A DNA stretch of 10,130 nucleotides, taken from positions 1 to 10,130 of the forward strand of contig JAHINZ010000462.1 of NCBI GenBank assembly GCA_018895795.1. The letters are read 5' to 3'. The notes beneath the pieces are model-generated. The model did no database searches, was not told the origin of the DNA, and saw nothing but the letters and a program-made list of their open reading frames with translations. Positions 1-6,410 of this stretch are shown here, in pieces. The first letter of the stretch is position 1. Every line of letters starts with the position of its first letter. This DNA is from Alphaproteobacteria bacterium. Lineage in GTDB: Bacteria; Pseudomonadota; Alphaproteobacteria; Caulobacterales; Caulobacteraceae. Both the position numbers and the translations under genes were made by a program.

Positions 1-1853
1 GCGCCGCCGCGCCCGCCCTGGCCCAGACCGCTCAATCCCCGGTTCCGGCCATCCTGGCGACGGCCGAGGCTCATGACATCCACTCCTACGCCCAGCCGCT
101 GGTGGCGCGGGTCACCCATGTCGATCTGGACCTGACCGCCGATTTCGCCGGCCAGAAGATGACCGGTACGGCCGCCCTCGATATCGCCGCCGCGCCGGAC
201 GCCAAGACGGTCGTCCTCGACACCAAGGGCCTGGTGATCCACGGCGTCACCGACGCCAAGGGCCAGCCTCTGCCGTGGACCCTGGGCGCGGCCGATCCGA
301 TTCTCGGCGCGCCGCTGACCGTCACGCTCAACGGCGCCAGGCGCATCATCGTCCGCTATGACAGCGCCCCGGGCGGCGCGGCGCTGCAGTGGCTGGACCC
401 CGCCCAGACGGCCGGCAAGAAGACGCCCTATCTGTTCAGCCAGGGCGAGGCGATCCTCAACCGCACCTGGATTCCCACCCAGGACAGCCCCGGCATCCGC
501 CAGACCTGGACCGCCCGCATCGTCGCGCCCGCCGGCCTCAAGGCGGTGATGAGCGCCCAGATGCTGACCCCGAAAGGCGAGCCTGTCGCCGGCGGCGGCC
601 GCGCCTATCGCTTCAGGATGGACAAGCCGGTCGCCTCGTACCTGATCGCCCTGGCCATCGGCGATCTGGCGTTCCAGCCTCTGGGCAAGCGCACCGGCGT
701 CTACACCGAGCCGTCGGTGATGAAGAAGACGGCCAATGAACTGGTCGATGTCGAGAAGATGGTGGAGGCGGCCGAGGGGCTCTACGGCCCCTATGCCTGG
801 GGCCGCTACGACCTGCTGGTGCTGCCGCCGTCGTTCCCGTTCGGCGGCATGGAGAACCCGCGCCTGACCTTCGCCACCCCGACCATCATCGCCGGCGACC
901 GCTCGCTGGTCAGCCTGGTGGCCCACGAACTGGCCCACTCGTGGTCGGGCAATCTGGTCAACAACGCCACCTGGTCGGACTTCTGGCTGAACGAGGGCTT
1001 CACCGACTATTTCGAAAACCGGATCATGGAAAAGCTCTACGGCAAGCCGCGGGCCGACATGCTGGCCGACCTGGGCTGGAGCGACCTGCAAGCGGCGATC
1101 CAGGACGCCGGCGGCCCGACGGGCGCCGACACCAAGTTGCACCTTGACCTGACCGGCCGCGATCCCGACGACGGCATGACCGACATCGCCTACCAGAAGG
1201 GCGCGACCTTCCTGCGCACCATCGAGAAGGCCGTCGGCCGCGACCGCTGGGACGCCTATCTGAAGACCTATTTCGCCCGCCACGCCTTCCAGTCGCAGAC
1301 CACGACCGGCTTCGTCGCCGACCTGCGCGCCAACCTGATCAAGGGCGACCCCAAGCTGGAAGCGGCGATCGGCATCGACCAGTGGGTCTATGAGACGGGT
1401 CTGCCGGCCAACGCCGTGCACATCCAGTCGGCCGCCTTCCCGGCGGTGGACGCCCTGGCCGCCGCCTATGCCCAGGGCGAGCCGGCCCCGTCCGCGAAAT
1501 GGACGGCCTGGAGCACGCCCGAGCGCACCCGCTTCGTCTCAAGCCTGCCGCGTCAACTGTCGACGGAACGCCTGGCGGCTCTGGACAAGGCCTTTGGCCT
1601 GTCGGCCCAGGGCAACAGCGAAATCCGCTTTGTCTGGCTGGAGCTGGCGGTCGCCAATCGCTACGCGCCGGCCCTGCCGTCGCTGGAGGCCTTCCTGACA
1701 GAACAGGGTCGCCGCAAGTTCGTCGCGCCGCTGTTCAAGGACCTGATGGCCCAGGGCGACTGGGGCCAGCCGATCGCCAAGGCGCTCTACGCCAGGACCC
1801 GGCCGCTGTATCACGCCGTGACGCGGCAGACGGTGGACGGCATCGTCAAATAG
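1..1853 (+). CDS. Secreted M1-family zinc aminopeptidase (leukotriene-A4-hydrolase-like), 5' partial
   Basis: This is a zinc metallopeptidase that removes N-terminal residues from peptides, probably in the periplasm. The frame is open from base 3 to the TAG at 1851-1853, so the start lies left of the window. The first visible residues, AAAPALAQTAQ, look like the end of a signal peptide with an Ala-x-Ala-type cleavage site. HDIHSYAQP followed by a beta-strand-rich domain is the usual start of the mature M1 enzyme. The exopeptidase motif GGMENP is at about 847-864. The zinc site HELAH is at 924-938, followed 18 residues later by the third ligand Glu in LNEGF. A conserved YQKGA lies downstream and an alpha-helical C-terminal domain completes the protein. 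The GTG at 102 is too late, because it would remove the signal region and the start of the first domain. The leukotriene-A4-hydrolase-like subgroup is inferred from overall layout; the M1 assignment is firm. Confidence 0.93.
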   Translation, partial: AAAPALAQTAQSPVPAILATAEAHDIHSYAQPLVARVTHVDLDLTADFAGQKMTGTAALDIAAAPDAKTVVLDTKGLVIHGVTDAKGQPLPWTLGAADPILGAPLTVTLNGARRIIVRYDSAPGGAALQWLDPAQTAGKKTPYLFSQGEAILNRTWIPTQDSPGIRQTWTARIVAPAGLKAVMSAQMLTPKGEPVAGGGRAYRFRMDKPVASYLIALAIGDLAFQPLGKRTGVYTEPSVMKKTANELVDVEKMVEAAEGLYGPYAWGRYDLLVLPPSFPFGGMENPRLTFATPTIIAGDRSLVSLVAHELAHSWSGNLVNNATWSDFWLNEGFTDYFENRIMEKLYGKPRADMLADLGWSDLQAAIQDAGGPTGADTKLHLDLTGRDPDDGMTDIAYQKGATFLRTIEKAVGRDRWDAYLKTYFARHAFQSQTTTGFVADLRANLIKGDPKLEAAIGIDQWVYETGLPANAVHIQSAAFPAVDALAAAYAQGEPAPSAKWTAWSTPERTRFVSSLPRQLSTERLAALDKAFGLSAQGNSEIRFVWLELAVANRYAPALPSLEAFLTEQGRRKFVAPLFKDLMAQGDWGQPIAKALYARTRPLYHAVTRQTVDGIVK

Positions 1854-1899
1854 AGGGGGAACGGGCGATCGACAGTCAGCCGTCCCGCCCCAGTCATCC

Positions 1900-1926
1900 G
1901 TCATTCCCGCCCTCGTGGCGGGGGAA
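1900..1926. repeat. Hairpin repeat, left member of outer inverted pair
   Basis: The stem cccgcc (1906-1911) pairs with ggcggg (1917-1922) around a five-base loop, 50 bp after the aminopeptidase stop. Its left part, gtcattcccgccc (1900-1912), recurs in inverted orientation at 2262-2274 with 12 of 13 bases matching. No T-run follows the stem, so an intrinsic terminator is possible but not shown. It more likely belongs to a dispersed family of intergenic hairpin repeats. Confidence 0.55.
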
Positions 1927-2017
1927 GTACACCGATACTGGCAAGGCCGGTCGCCGGCGCCCGATAGCGGACCTTCGGATGGTCTGTGAGGTGTGGCGAG
2001 TGGGTCTTGGCGCCGCT

Positions 2018-2156
2018 GATCCTCCCCCTCTGGGGGAGGTGGCCCAGAGGGCCGGAGGGGGTCGGCTCGGCGCTCATCCAGACGTCGCCAAGTACGACCC
2101 AAGCCAGCGCCGCCCCCTCAGTCGCTCCGCGACAGCTCCCCCAGAGGGGGAGCATC
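2018..2156. repeat. REP/MITE-like inverted repeat pair, about 139 bp
   Basis: Two related units of about 40 bp face each other. The outer arms 2018-2038 and 2136-2156 match at 20 of 21 positions as inverted repeats. Each arm is itself a hairpin of the form CTCCCCC-3 nt-GGGGGAG. Inside each unit is a second short hairpin: ggccc-aga-gggcc at 2041-2053 on the left, and gtcgc-tcc-gcgac at 2121-2133 on the right. These are followed by gaggggg (2055-2061) and ccccctc (2113-2119), which can also pair. No transposase is visible. The element resembles non-coding palindromic repeats that recur between genes in Caulobacter relatives; that link is from memory and not tested here. Confidence 0.7.
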
Positions 2157-2253
2157 TAACGTCCGCCCAGGCTCGGGTGCAGCCAGAAGCACAGGCCCAA
2201 AATCCAGACATTCAGGTTGTTGCCGCGAGCAATTGTCGGCCCCGGTCAACACA

Positions 2254-2274
2254 CGCCCTCGGGGCGGGGATGAC
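2254..2274. repeat. Hairpin repeat, right member of outer inverted pair
   Basis: The stem cgccc (2254-2258), loop tcg and gggcg (2262-2266) form a perfect five-base-pair hairpin. On the minus strand the segment reads gtcatccccgccc and matches the left member at 1900-1912 in 12 of 13 bases. The pair therefore encloses the inner repeat at 2018-2156. The rest of 1854-2321 holds nothing I can call a gene; its open frames run through the repeats. Confidence 0.5.
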
Positions 2275-2321
2275 CGAGCTATGGGTAGGAAGCGTCGTCG
2301 AAATCCTGGCGTTCGCAGCCG

Positions 2322-2693
2322 CTAGTACAGATCCTCGATCCGCACCGGCGTGGCCGGCGCGGTTTCGGGCTTCTTCTCGGGCTTCTTTTCGCCTGGATCG
2401 GCCGCCGCCGGCGGCGCCTCGATCACGGTGGGCGGCGCTTCGACCTCGGCGGTCTTGACCTCGACGGCCTTGACCTTGGGCTTTTCGGGCGGCGGCGGCG
2501 CATACAGCGGGGCCGGGGCCGCGTCACGAACCGGCACGCCCGACACCTCGGCCAGGGGGGCGGTCGAGGCCCTGGTGTTGGACTTGCTGTCCTTGAGCGC
2601 ATTGGTCAGGCCCATGGCGAAGCCCAGGCCGCTGACCAGGATCAGGACCGCGACCACGACTTGCAGATTCAGGGGCCGTTCAAGCGACGTCAT
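2322..2693 (-). CDS. Small membrane-anchored Pro/Lys-rich protein of unknown function (123 aa)
   Basis: The function is not recognised. The protein starts MTSLERPLNL and has one hydrophobic segment at about residues 10-29 (QVVVAVLILVSGLGFAMGL). The rest, residues 30-123, is low-complexity and rich in Pro, Ala, Lys and Glu (APPPPEKPK, GEKKPEKKPE), and the end is RIEDLY. This layout suggests a single-pass inner-membrane anchor with an extended tail, possibly periplasmic, a form shared with TonB-like linkers but with no TonB domain visible. The ATG at 2693 has a weak AGG about 4 bases upstream. The gene begins 38 bp after the topA stop on the same strand and may be read from the topA transcript. 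Codon bias favours this frame, although the antisense frame is also open, so the call is good but not certain. Confidence 0.72.
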   Translation of the reverse strand: MTSLERPLNLQVVVAVLILVSGLGFAMGLTNALKDSKSNTRASTAPLAEVSGVPVRDAAPAPLYAPPPPEKPKVKAVEVKTAEVEAPPTVIEAPPAAADPGEKKPEKKPETAPATPVRIEDLY

Positions 2694-2731
2694 AAGCCTA
2701 ATCTAACCCCGGACCGCGTTCATGGGTAGGC

Positions 2732-5431
2732 TCAGACCTCGGTCTTGGCCGGCTTCTTGGCCGCCGGCTTTTTGGGGACCGGCTTCTTGGCCGCCGGAGC
2801 CTTCTTCGCCGGAGCCTTCTTGGCCGGGGCCGCGCCGTCGGCGGCCGCCTTTGCCTTGGCCGGGGCCTTGGCCGGGGCCTTGGCCGGAGCCTTCTTTGCA
2901 GCGGCCTTCTTCACCGGCTTCTTGCCGCCGCCCTTGGCGACGCGTTCGGCCAGCAGCGCCACGGCCTCCGCCAGGGTCAGGGCGGCCGGGTCGGCGCCCT
3001 TGGGCACATTGGCGTTGGTGTCGCCGTGCTTGATATAGGGGCCAAAGCGGCCCGACAGCACCTTCACCGGCTTGCCGTCCTCGGGGTGGACGCCCAGGTC
3101 GGCCAGCGCCGCGGCCTGGCCACGTTGCGGACGTCCGCCGCCGGCCCGCTTGTCGGCCAGCAGGGCGACCGCGCGGTTCAGGCCGATGTCGAACACCTCT
3201 TCGGGGTTTTCCAGATTGGCGTAGGTGCCCTCGTGCAGCACGAAGGGACCAAAACGGCCCAGGCCGGCGGTGATCTTCTTGCCGTCATCGGGGTGCAGAC
3301 CCACCTCGCGCGGCAGGGCCAGCAGGCGCAGGGCCTTTTCCAGATCGACGGCGGCGGGCAGCCAGCCCTTGGGCAGGCTGGAGCGTTTGGGCTTGTCGCC
3401 GCTGTCGACAGCGGCCGGCTCTTCGACATAGGGGCCAAAGCGGCCGTTCTTTAGCCACACGGCGCGGCCCGTGGCCGGATTGATCCCCAGCTCCTTGTCG
3501 GCGGCCTCGGCCTCGCCTTCGCCCTCGGCGGTGGCGAGCTGGCGGGTGAAGCGGCATTCGGGATAGTTGGAGCAACCGATGAAGGCCCCGAACTTGCCGA
3601 CCTTCAGCGACAGCATGCCGGTGCCGCAGGTGGGGCAGAGGCGCGGATTGGAGCCGTCGCCCTTGTCGGGGAAGATGTGCGGGCCGAGGGCGTCGTTCAG
3701 GGCGTCCAGCACATTGGTGACGCGCAGTTCGGCGATTTCGCCGACGGCGGCGGCGAAGTCCTTCCAGAAGTCGCGCAGGAACTGCTTCCAGTCCAGCTTG
3801 CCGTCCGACACCAGGTCCAGCTGCTCTTCGAGGCCGGCGGTGAAGTCGTATTCGACGTAGCGGCGGAAGAACTGCTCCAGGAACGCCGTGACCAGGCGAC
3901 CCTTGTCCTCGGGGATGAAGCGGTTCTTCTCCATCTTCACATATTCGCGGTCGCGCAGCACGGTCAGGACCGAGGCGTAGGTCGACGGACGGCCGATCCC
4001 CAGCTCTTCCATCTTCTTGACCAGGCTGGCTTCCGAATAGCGCGGGGGCGGTTCGGTGAAGTGCTGGTCGGCGCGGGCGTCGATCACCTTGGCGCTCGCG
4101 CCATCCTCGATCATCGGCAGGCGGGCGCTGTCCTCGTCGCCGTCATCGTCGCGGCCTTCCTCATAGACCGTCAGATAGCCGGGGAAGAGCACGACCTGGC
4201 CGGTGGCCCGCAGGCCGGTCTGGCCGTCATGGCTTTCGATATCGACCGTGGTGCGCTCGATGCGGGCGCTTTCCATCTGCGAGGCGATCATCCGCTTCCA
4301 GATCAGTTCGTAGAGGCGGCCCAGATCCGGCTCCAGGCGCAGGGAGCCGGGATTGCGGCCCAGGCTGGTGGGGCGGATGGCTTCGTGGGCCTCCTGGGCG
4401 TTCTTGGCCTTGACCTTGTAGTAGCGCGGCGTCTCGGGGACGTAGTCCTTGCCATAGACATTAGCGATCACGTCGCGCGCGTCGGCGATCCCCTCGGGAC
4501 CCACCGCCACGCCGTCGGTCCGCATATAGGTGATCAGGCCGACGGTCTCGCCGCCGATGTCGATGCCTTCATAAAGCTTTTGCGCGGCCTGCATGGTGCG
4601 CTGGGCGCTGAAACCGAGCTTGCGCGAGGCTTCCTGCTGCAGGGTCGAGGTGGTGAACGGTGGGGCGGGCGAGCGCTTGCCCGGCTTCTTCTCGACGGCG
4701 GCGATCTTGAACACCGCCTTTTCGACCGCGGCCTTGGCGGCCAGGGCCGAGCCCTCATTGGCCAGGTCGAACTTGGTGAGGCGCTTGCCCTCATGCTTGA
4801 CCAGCCGGGCCAGGAACGGATCGGCGCCGGCCGAGACGTCGGCGTCGACGCTCCAGTATTCCTGGGTCTTGAAGCGCTCGATCTCCATCTCGCGCTCGAC
4901 GATCAGCCGCAGGCAGACCGATTGCACGCGGCCGGCCGAGCGGCTGCCCGGCAGCTTGCGCCAGAGAACGGGCGAGAGGGTGAAGCCGACCAGATAGTCC
5001 AGGGCGCGGCGGGCCAGATAGGCCTCGACCAGCTCCATATCGATGTCGCGCGGATTGGCCATGGCCTCCAGGACCGAGGCCTTGGTGATGGCGTTGAACG
5101 TCACGCGCTGGACGGTCATGCCTTTGACCGCCTTCCTCTTCTGCAGCACTTCCAGGATGTGCCAGCTGATCGCTTCCCCTTCGCGGTCGGGGTCGGTGGC
5201 CAGGATCAGGCGGTCGGCCCCCTTCATCGCGTCGACGATGTCGGAGATGCGCTTGGACGACTTGGCGTCGATCTCCCAGCTCATCGCGAAGTCGTTGTCG
5301 GGTTCCACCGAGCCGTCCTTCGACGGCAGGTCACGGATGTGGCCGTACGAGGCGAGAACCGTGTAGTCGGACCCGAGGTACTTGTTGATGGTCTTGGCCT
5401 TGGCCGGGCTCTCGACGACGACGACGTTCAT
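2732..5431 (-). CDS. topA: DNA topoisomerase I (type IA)
   Basis: This enzyme relaxes negative supercoils by cutting and rejoining one DNA strand. It has 899 residues from the chosen start. The N-terminal Toprim domain carries the catalytic Glu in VVVVESPAKAKTI (E7) and the metal-binding TDPDREGE (D80, D82, E84). The nucleophile Tyr lies in GLITYMRTDG (Y302), and GIGRPSTYA is near 478-486. A four-cysteine zinc finger follows (C599, C602, C620, C626). Three C-terminal repeats are marked by GRFGPYV, GRFGPFV and GRFGPYI at about 663, 725 and 794. The last 65 residues are a Lys/Ala/Pro tail. The ATG at 5431 was chosen because MNVVVVESPAKAKTI is the usual family start; the ATG at 5509 would add 26 residues of no known role. 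The nearest gene downstream is the Pro/Lys-rich protein. Confidence 0.97.
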   Translation of the reverse strand: MNVVVVESPAKAKTINKYLGSDYTVLASYGHIRDLPSKDGSVEPDNDFAMSWEIDAKSSKRISDIVDAMKGADRLILATDPDREGEAISWHILEVLQKRKAVKGMTVQRVTFNAITKASVLEAMANPRDIDMELVEAYLARRALDYLVGFTLSPVLWRKLPGSRSAGRVQSVCLRLIVEREMEIERFKTQEYWSVDADVSAGADPFLARLVKHEGKRLTKFDLANEGSALAAKAAVEKAVFKIAAVEKKPGKRSPAPPFTTSTLQQEASRKLGFSAQRTMQAAQKLYEGIDIGGETVGLITYMRTDGVAVGPEGIADARDVIANVYGKDYVPETPRYYKVKAKNAQEAHEAIRPTSLGRNPGSLRLEPDLGRLYELIWKRMIASQMESARIERTTVDIESHDGQTGLRATGQVVLFPGYLTVYEEGRDDDGDEDSARLPMIEDGASAKVIDARADQHFTEPPPRYSEASLVKKMEELGIGRPSTYASVLTVLRDREYVKMEKNRFIPEDKGRLVTAFLEQFFRRYVEYDFTAGLEEQLDLVSDGKLDWKQFLRDFWKDFAAAVGEIAELRVTNVLDALNDALGPHIFPDKGDGSNPRLCPTCGTGMLSLKVGKFGAFIGCSNYPECRFTRQLATAEGEGEAEAADKELGINPATGRAVWLKNGRFGPYVEEPAAVDSGDKPKRSSLPKGWLPAAVDLEKALRLLALPREVGLHPDDGKKITAGLGRFGPFVLHEGTYANLENPEEVFDIGLNRAVALLADKRAGGGRPQRGQAAALADLGVHPEDGKPVKVLSGRFGPYIKHGDTNANVPKGADPAALTLAEAVALLAERVAKGGGKKPVKKAAAKKAPAKAPAKAPAKAKAAADGAAPAKKAPAKKAPAAKKPVPKKPAAKKPAKTEV
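2853..2888 (-). repeat. Tandem 12-bp repeat in the topA tail
   Basis: Three adjacent copies of gccttggccggg (plus-strand reading; the third ends in a) encode successive Ala/Pro/Lys tetrapeptides of the basic tail. More degenerate copies lie on both sides between about 2740 and 2930. Such repeats can change copy number by slippage, so tail length may vary between strains. Confidence 0.7.
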
Positions 5432-5615
5432 TACGACTCTTGGACCTGGGGGAAGGATCGCCTTGGAGGCGAGCGCGGGAAAGTGGGGGCGTGATGGGGT
5501 GTCTGTCAACGCGGGGCGGTGAAACAGTGGCGTTTGACCTCATTTGGTAGGCGCTTGTTAAGGGTGGTTATGCATTGTTCCAAGCTCAACCGCTGACTAT
5601 TGCCTGGAACCCGCC
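5432..5615. other. Leader and upstream region of topA
   Basis: This less GC-rich stretch lies between topA (minus strand) and a candidate small plus-strand gene, so it could hold divergent promoters. TTGACC at 5534-5539 on the plus strand and TTGAGC and TTGACA hexamers on the minus strand resemble -35 boxes. None has a convincing partner -10 element, so I do not call a promoter. A GANTC site (5435-5439) lies within the topA ribosome-binding region. Confidence 0.4.
5437..5441 (-). promoter_or_regulatory. Ribosome binding site for topA
   Basis: The minus strand reads AAGAG five bases before the ATG at 5431. It supports the internal start over the upstream ATG at 5509. The site overlaps a GANTC methylation target. 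Confidence 0.5.
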
Positions 5616-5786
5616 TTGGATCTGACCGTCAACAGGATCGCGACTGAGGGGTATGTCTCGCCCGTCCAGCCCGTGCGTCCGGTGACGTCGAACGCCGAGC
5701 GCGCCCAGATCGCCGACCAGCTGAAGCAGGCGATCCGCGCCGCGCCGGCCCAGGGCACAGGCTTGATGATCGACCTTTCGGTCTAG
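5616..5786 (+). CDS. Candidate small protein of unknown function (56 aa, TTG start)
   Basis: No ATG opens this frame; the best start is TTG at 5616, with GGA about 8 bases upstream. The product would be MDLTVNRIATEGYVSPVQPV, then a segment containing SNAERAQIADQLKQAI, ending GLMIDLSV before TAG at 5784-5786. From 5616 onward almost every codon ends in G or C, as in the proven genes nearby. The middle looks like one amphipathic helix, and there is no signal peptide or membrane segment. The gene would converge on the TPR gene and diverge from topA. I do not recognise the family. It could also be the remnant of a longer gene, since the frame upstream of the TTG looks less coding-like. The coding call rests on base composition alone. 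Confidence 0.5.
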   Translation: MDLTVNRIATEGYVSPVQPVRPVTSNAERAQIADQLKQAIRAAPAQGTGLMIDLSV

Positions 5787-5795
5787 GTCTCGCCC

Positions 5796-5813
5796 AAGGC
5801 CCTGTCCGGCCTT
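5796..5813. terminator. Possible bidirectional hairpin between convergent ends
   Basis: aaggcc (5796-5801) and ggcctt (5808-5813) form a perfect six-base-pair stem with a six-base loop. It lies between the stop of the small plus-strand frame and the stop of the TPR gene. There is no T-run on either strand, so termination is inferred from position only. Confidence 0.35.
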
Positions 5814-5823
5814 CTCAATACCA

Positions 5824-6357
5824 TCATGCTTCCGACGTGTTCCGCGCCAGCCAGGCCTCGACGGCGCGGGCGGCGTTCGGGTGATTTGCGCTCGAGAAGG
5901 TCGCGAAGGCCTCGCGGGCCAAGGCCACCGCGTCTTCGGCGTCGCCGCCGTACAGCGACAGGGCGTCGTCGATCAGGACGCCGTTGAGCATCGCCCGCAT
6001 GGCGGCGGCCCTGGCGCGCACCCGGCCGGCGTTGGCGGGCAGGTTGCCGAGGCCCCTGGCGCGGTCGAAAGCGTCGATGGCGCCGGCGAAGTCGCCGGTC
6101 AGATACTGGACCTGGCCCAGACAGACCAGCCAGACGGGCTCGGCCAGCCGGGACTCCGAGGCGCGTTGCAGCGGCGGGAGCGCTTCAGGATGTCGCCCCG
6201 CGGCCATCAGGGTCAGGCCCAGGCCAAACAGCGCCTCCGCGTGATCGGGCTGCGCCTCCAACACGGCGCGAAAGCCCGCTTCGGCCTCGTCGCCGAGGCC
6301 CGCGCCGCTGGCCTCCACCGCGCGATTGAACCTGTCGATGGCGGAAGACTGACTCAA
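5824..6357 (-). CDS. Tetratricopeptide-repeat protein (177 aa)
   Basis: This is a soluble TPR protein, probably a protein-protein interaction module; its partner is unknown. Helical repeats cover about residues 6-104. The clearest units are HAEALFGLGLTLMAAGRHPEAL (about 39-60), then a unit with PVWLVCLGQVQYLTGDF and AGAIDAFDRA (74-100). The C-terminal 70 residues are also helical but do not match the TPR pattern. No signal peptide or membrane segment is visible. The start is TTG at 6357: no ATG lies between it and the upstream in-frame stop, and AAAGG sits 8 bases before it. The gene begins 53 bp after the dprA stop on the same strand and probably ends that transcript. Confidence 0.85.
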   Translation of the reverse strand: MSQSSAIDRFNRAVEASGAGLGDEAEAGFRAVLEAQPDHAEALFGLGLTLMAAGRHPEALPPLQRASESRLAEPVWLVCLGQVQYLTGDFAGAIDAFDRARGLGNLPANAGRVRARAAAMRAMLNGVLIDDALSLYGGDAEDAVALAREAFATFSSANHPNAARAVEAWLARNTSEA

Positions 6358-6365
6358 TGCACTGG

Positions 6366-6370
6366 CCTTT
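6366..6370 (-). promoter_or_regulatory. Ribosome binding site for the TPR gene
   Basis: The minus strand reads AAAGG eight bases before the TTG at 6357. It is the main support for this non-ATG start. Confidence 0.55.
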
Positions 6371-6410
6371 GAGAACGGTGACGCAGCTTACACCGCCTGA
6401 TCAAGATTCG

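Noticed and set aside
102..104. GTG as the start of the aminopeptidase
   Set aside because: The frame is open to the window edge and the residues before it look like the end of a signal peptide and the mature N-terminus, so the true start lies outside.
1901..2155. 84-codon minus-strand frame over the intergenic repeats
   Set aside because: It is made almost entirely of palindromic repeat sequence, and the protein has no plausible structure.
2703..2723. Six-codon ATG-to-TAG frame between topA and the Pro/Lys-rich gene
   Set aside because: It is too short to tell from chance, with no binding site and no regulatory codon pattern.
3677..5494. 605-codon open frame on the plus strand opposite topA
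   Set aside because: It is wholly antisense to topA, which has all its catalytic motifs. The translation is a low-complexity mix rich in Gly, Ala, Asp, Arg and His, typical of a GC-rich shadow frame.
5432..5509. Earlier topA start at 5509
   Set aside because: The added 26 residues are Pro-rich and precede the family's usual first residues; the ATG at 5431 has AAGAG five bases before it.
5558..5571. CtrA-like box TTAA-N6-TTAT upstream of topA
   Set aside because: The CtrA consensus needs seven bases between TTAA halves; here there are six and the second half is imperfect.
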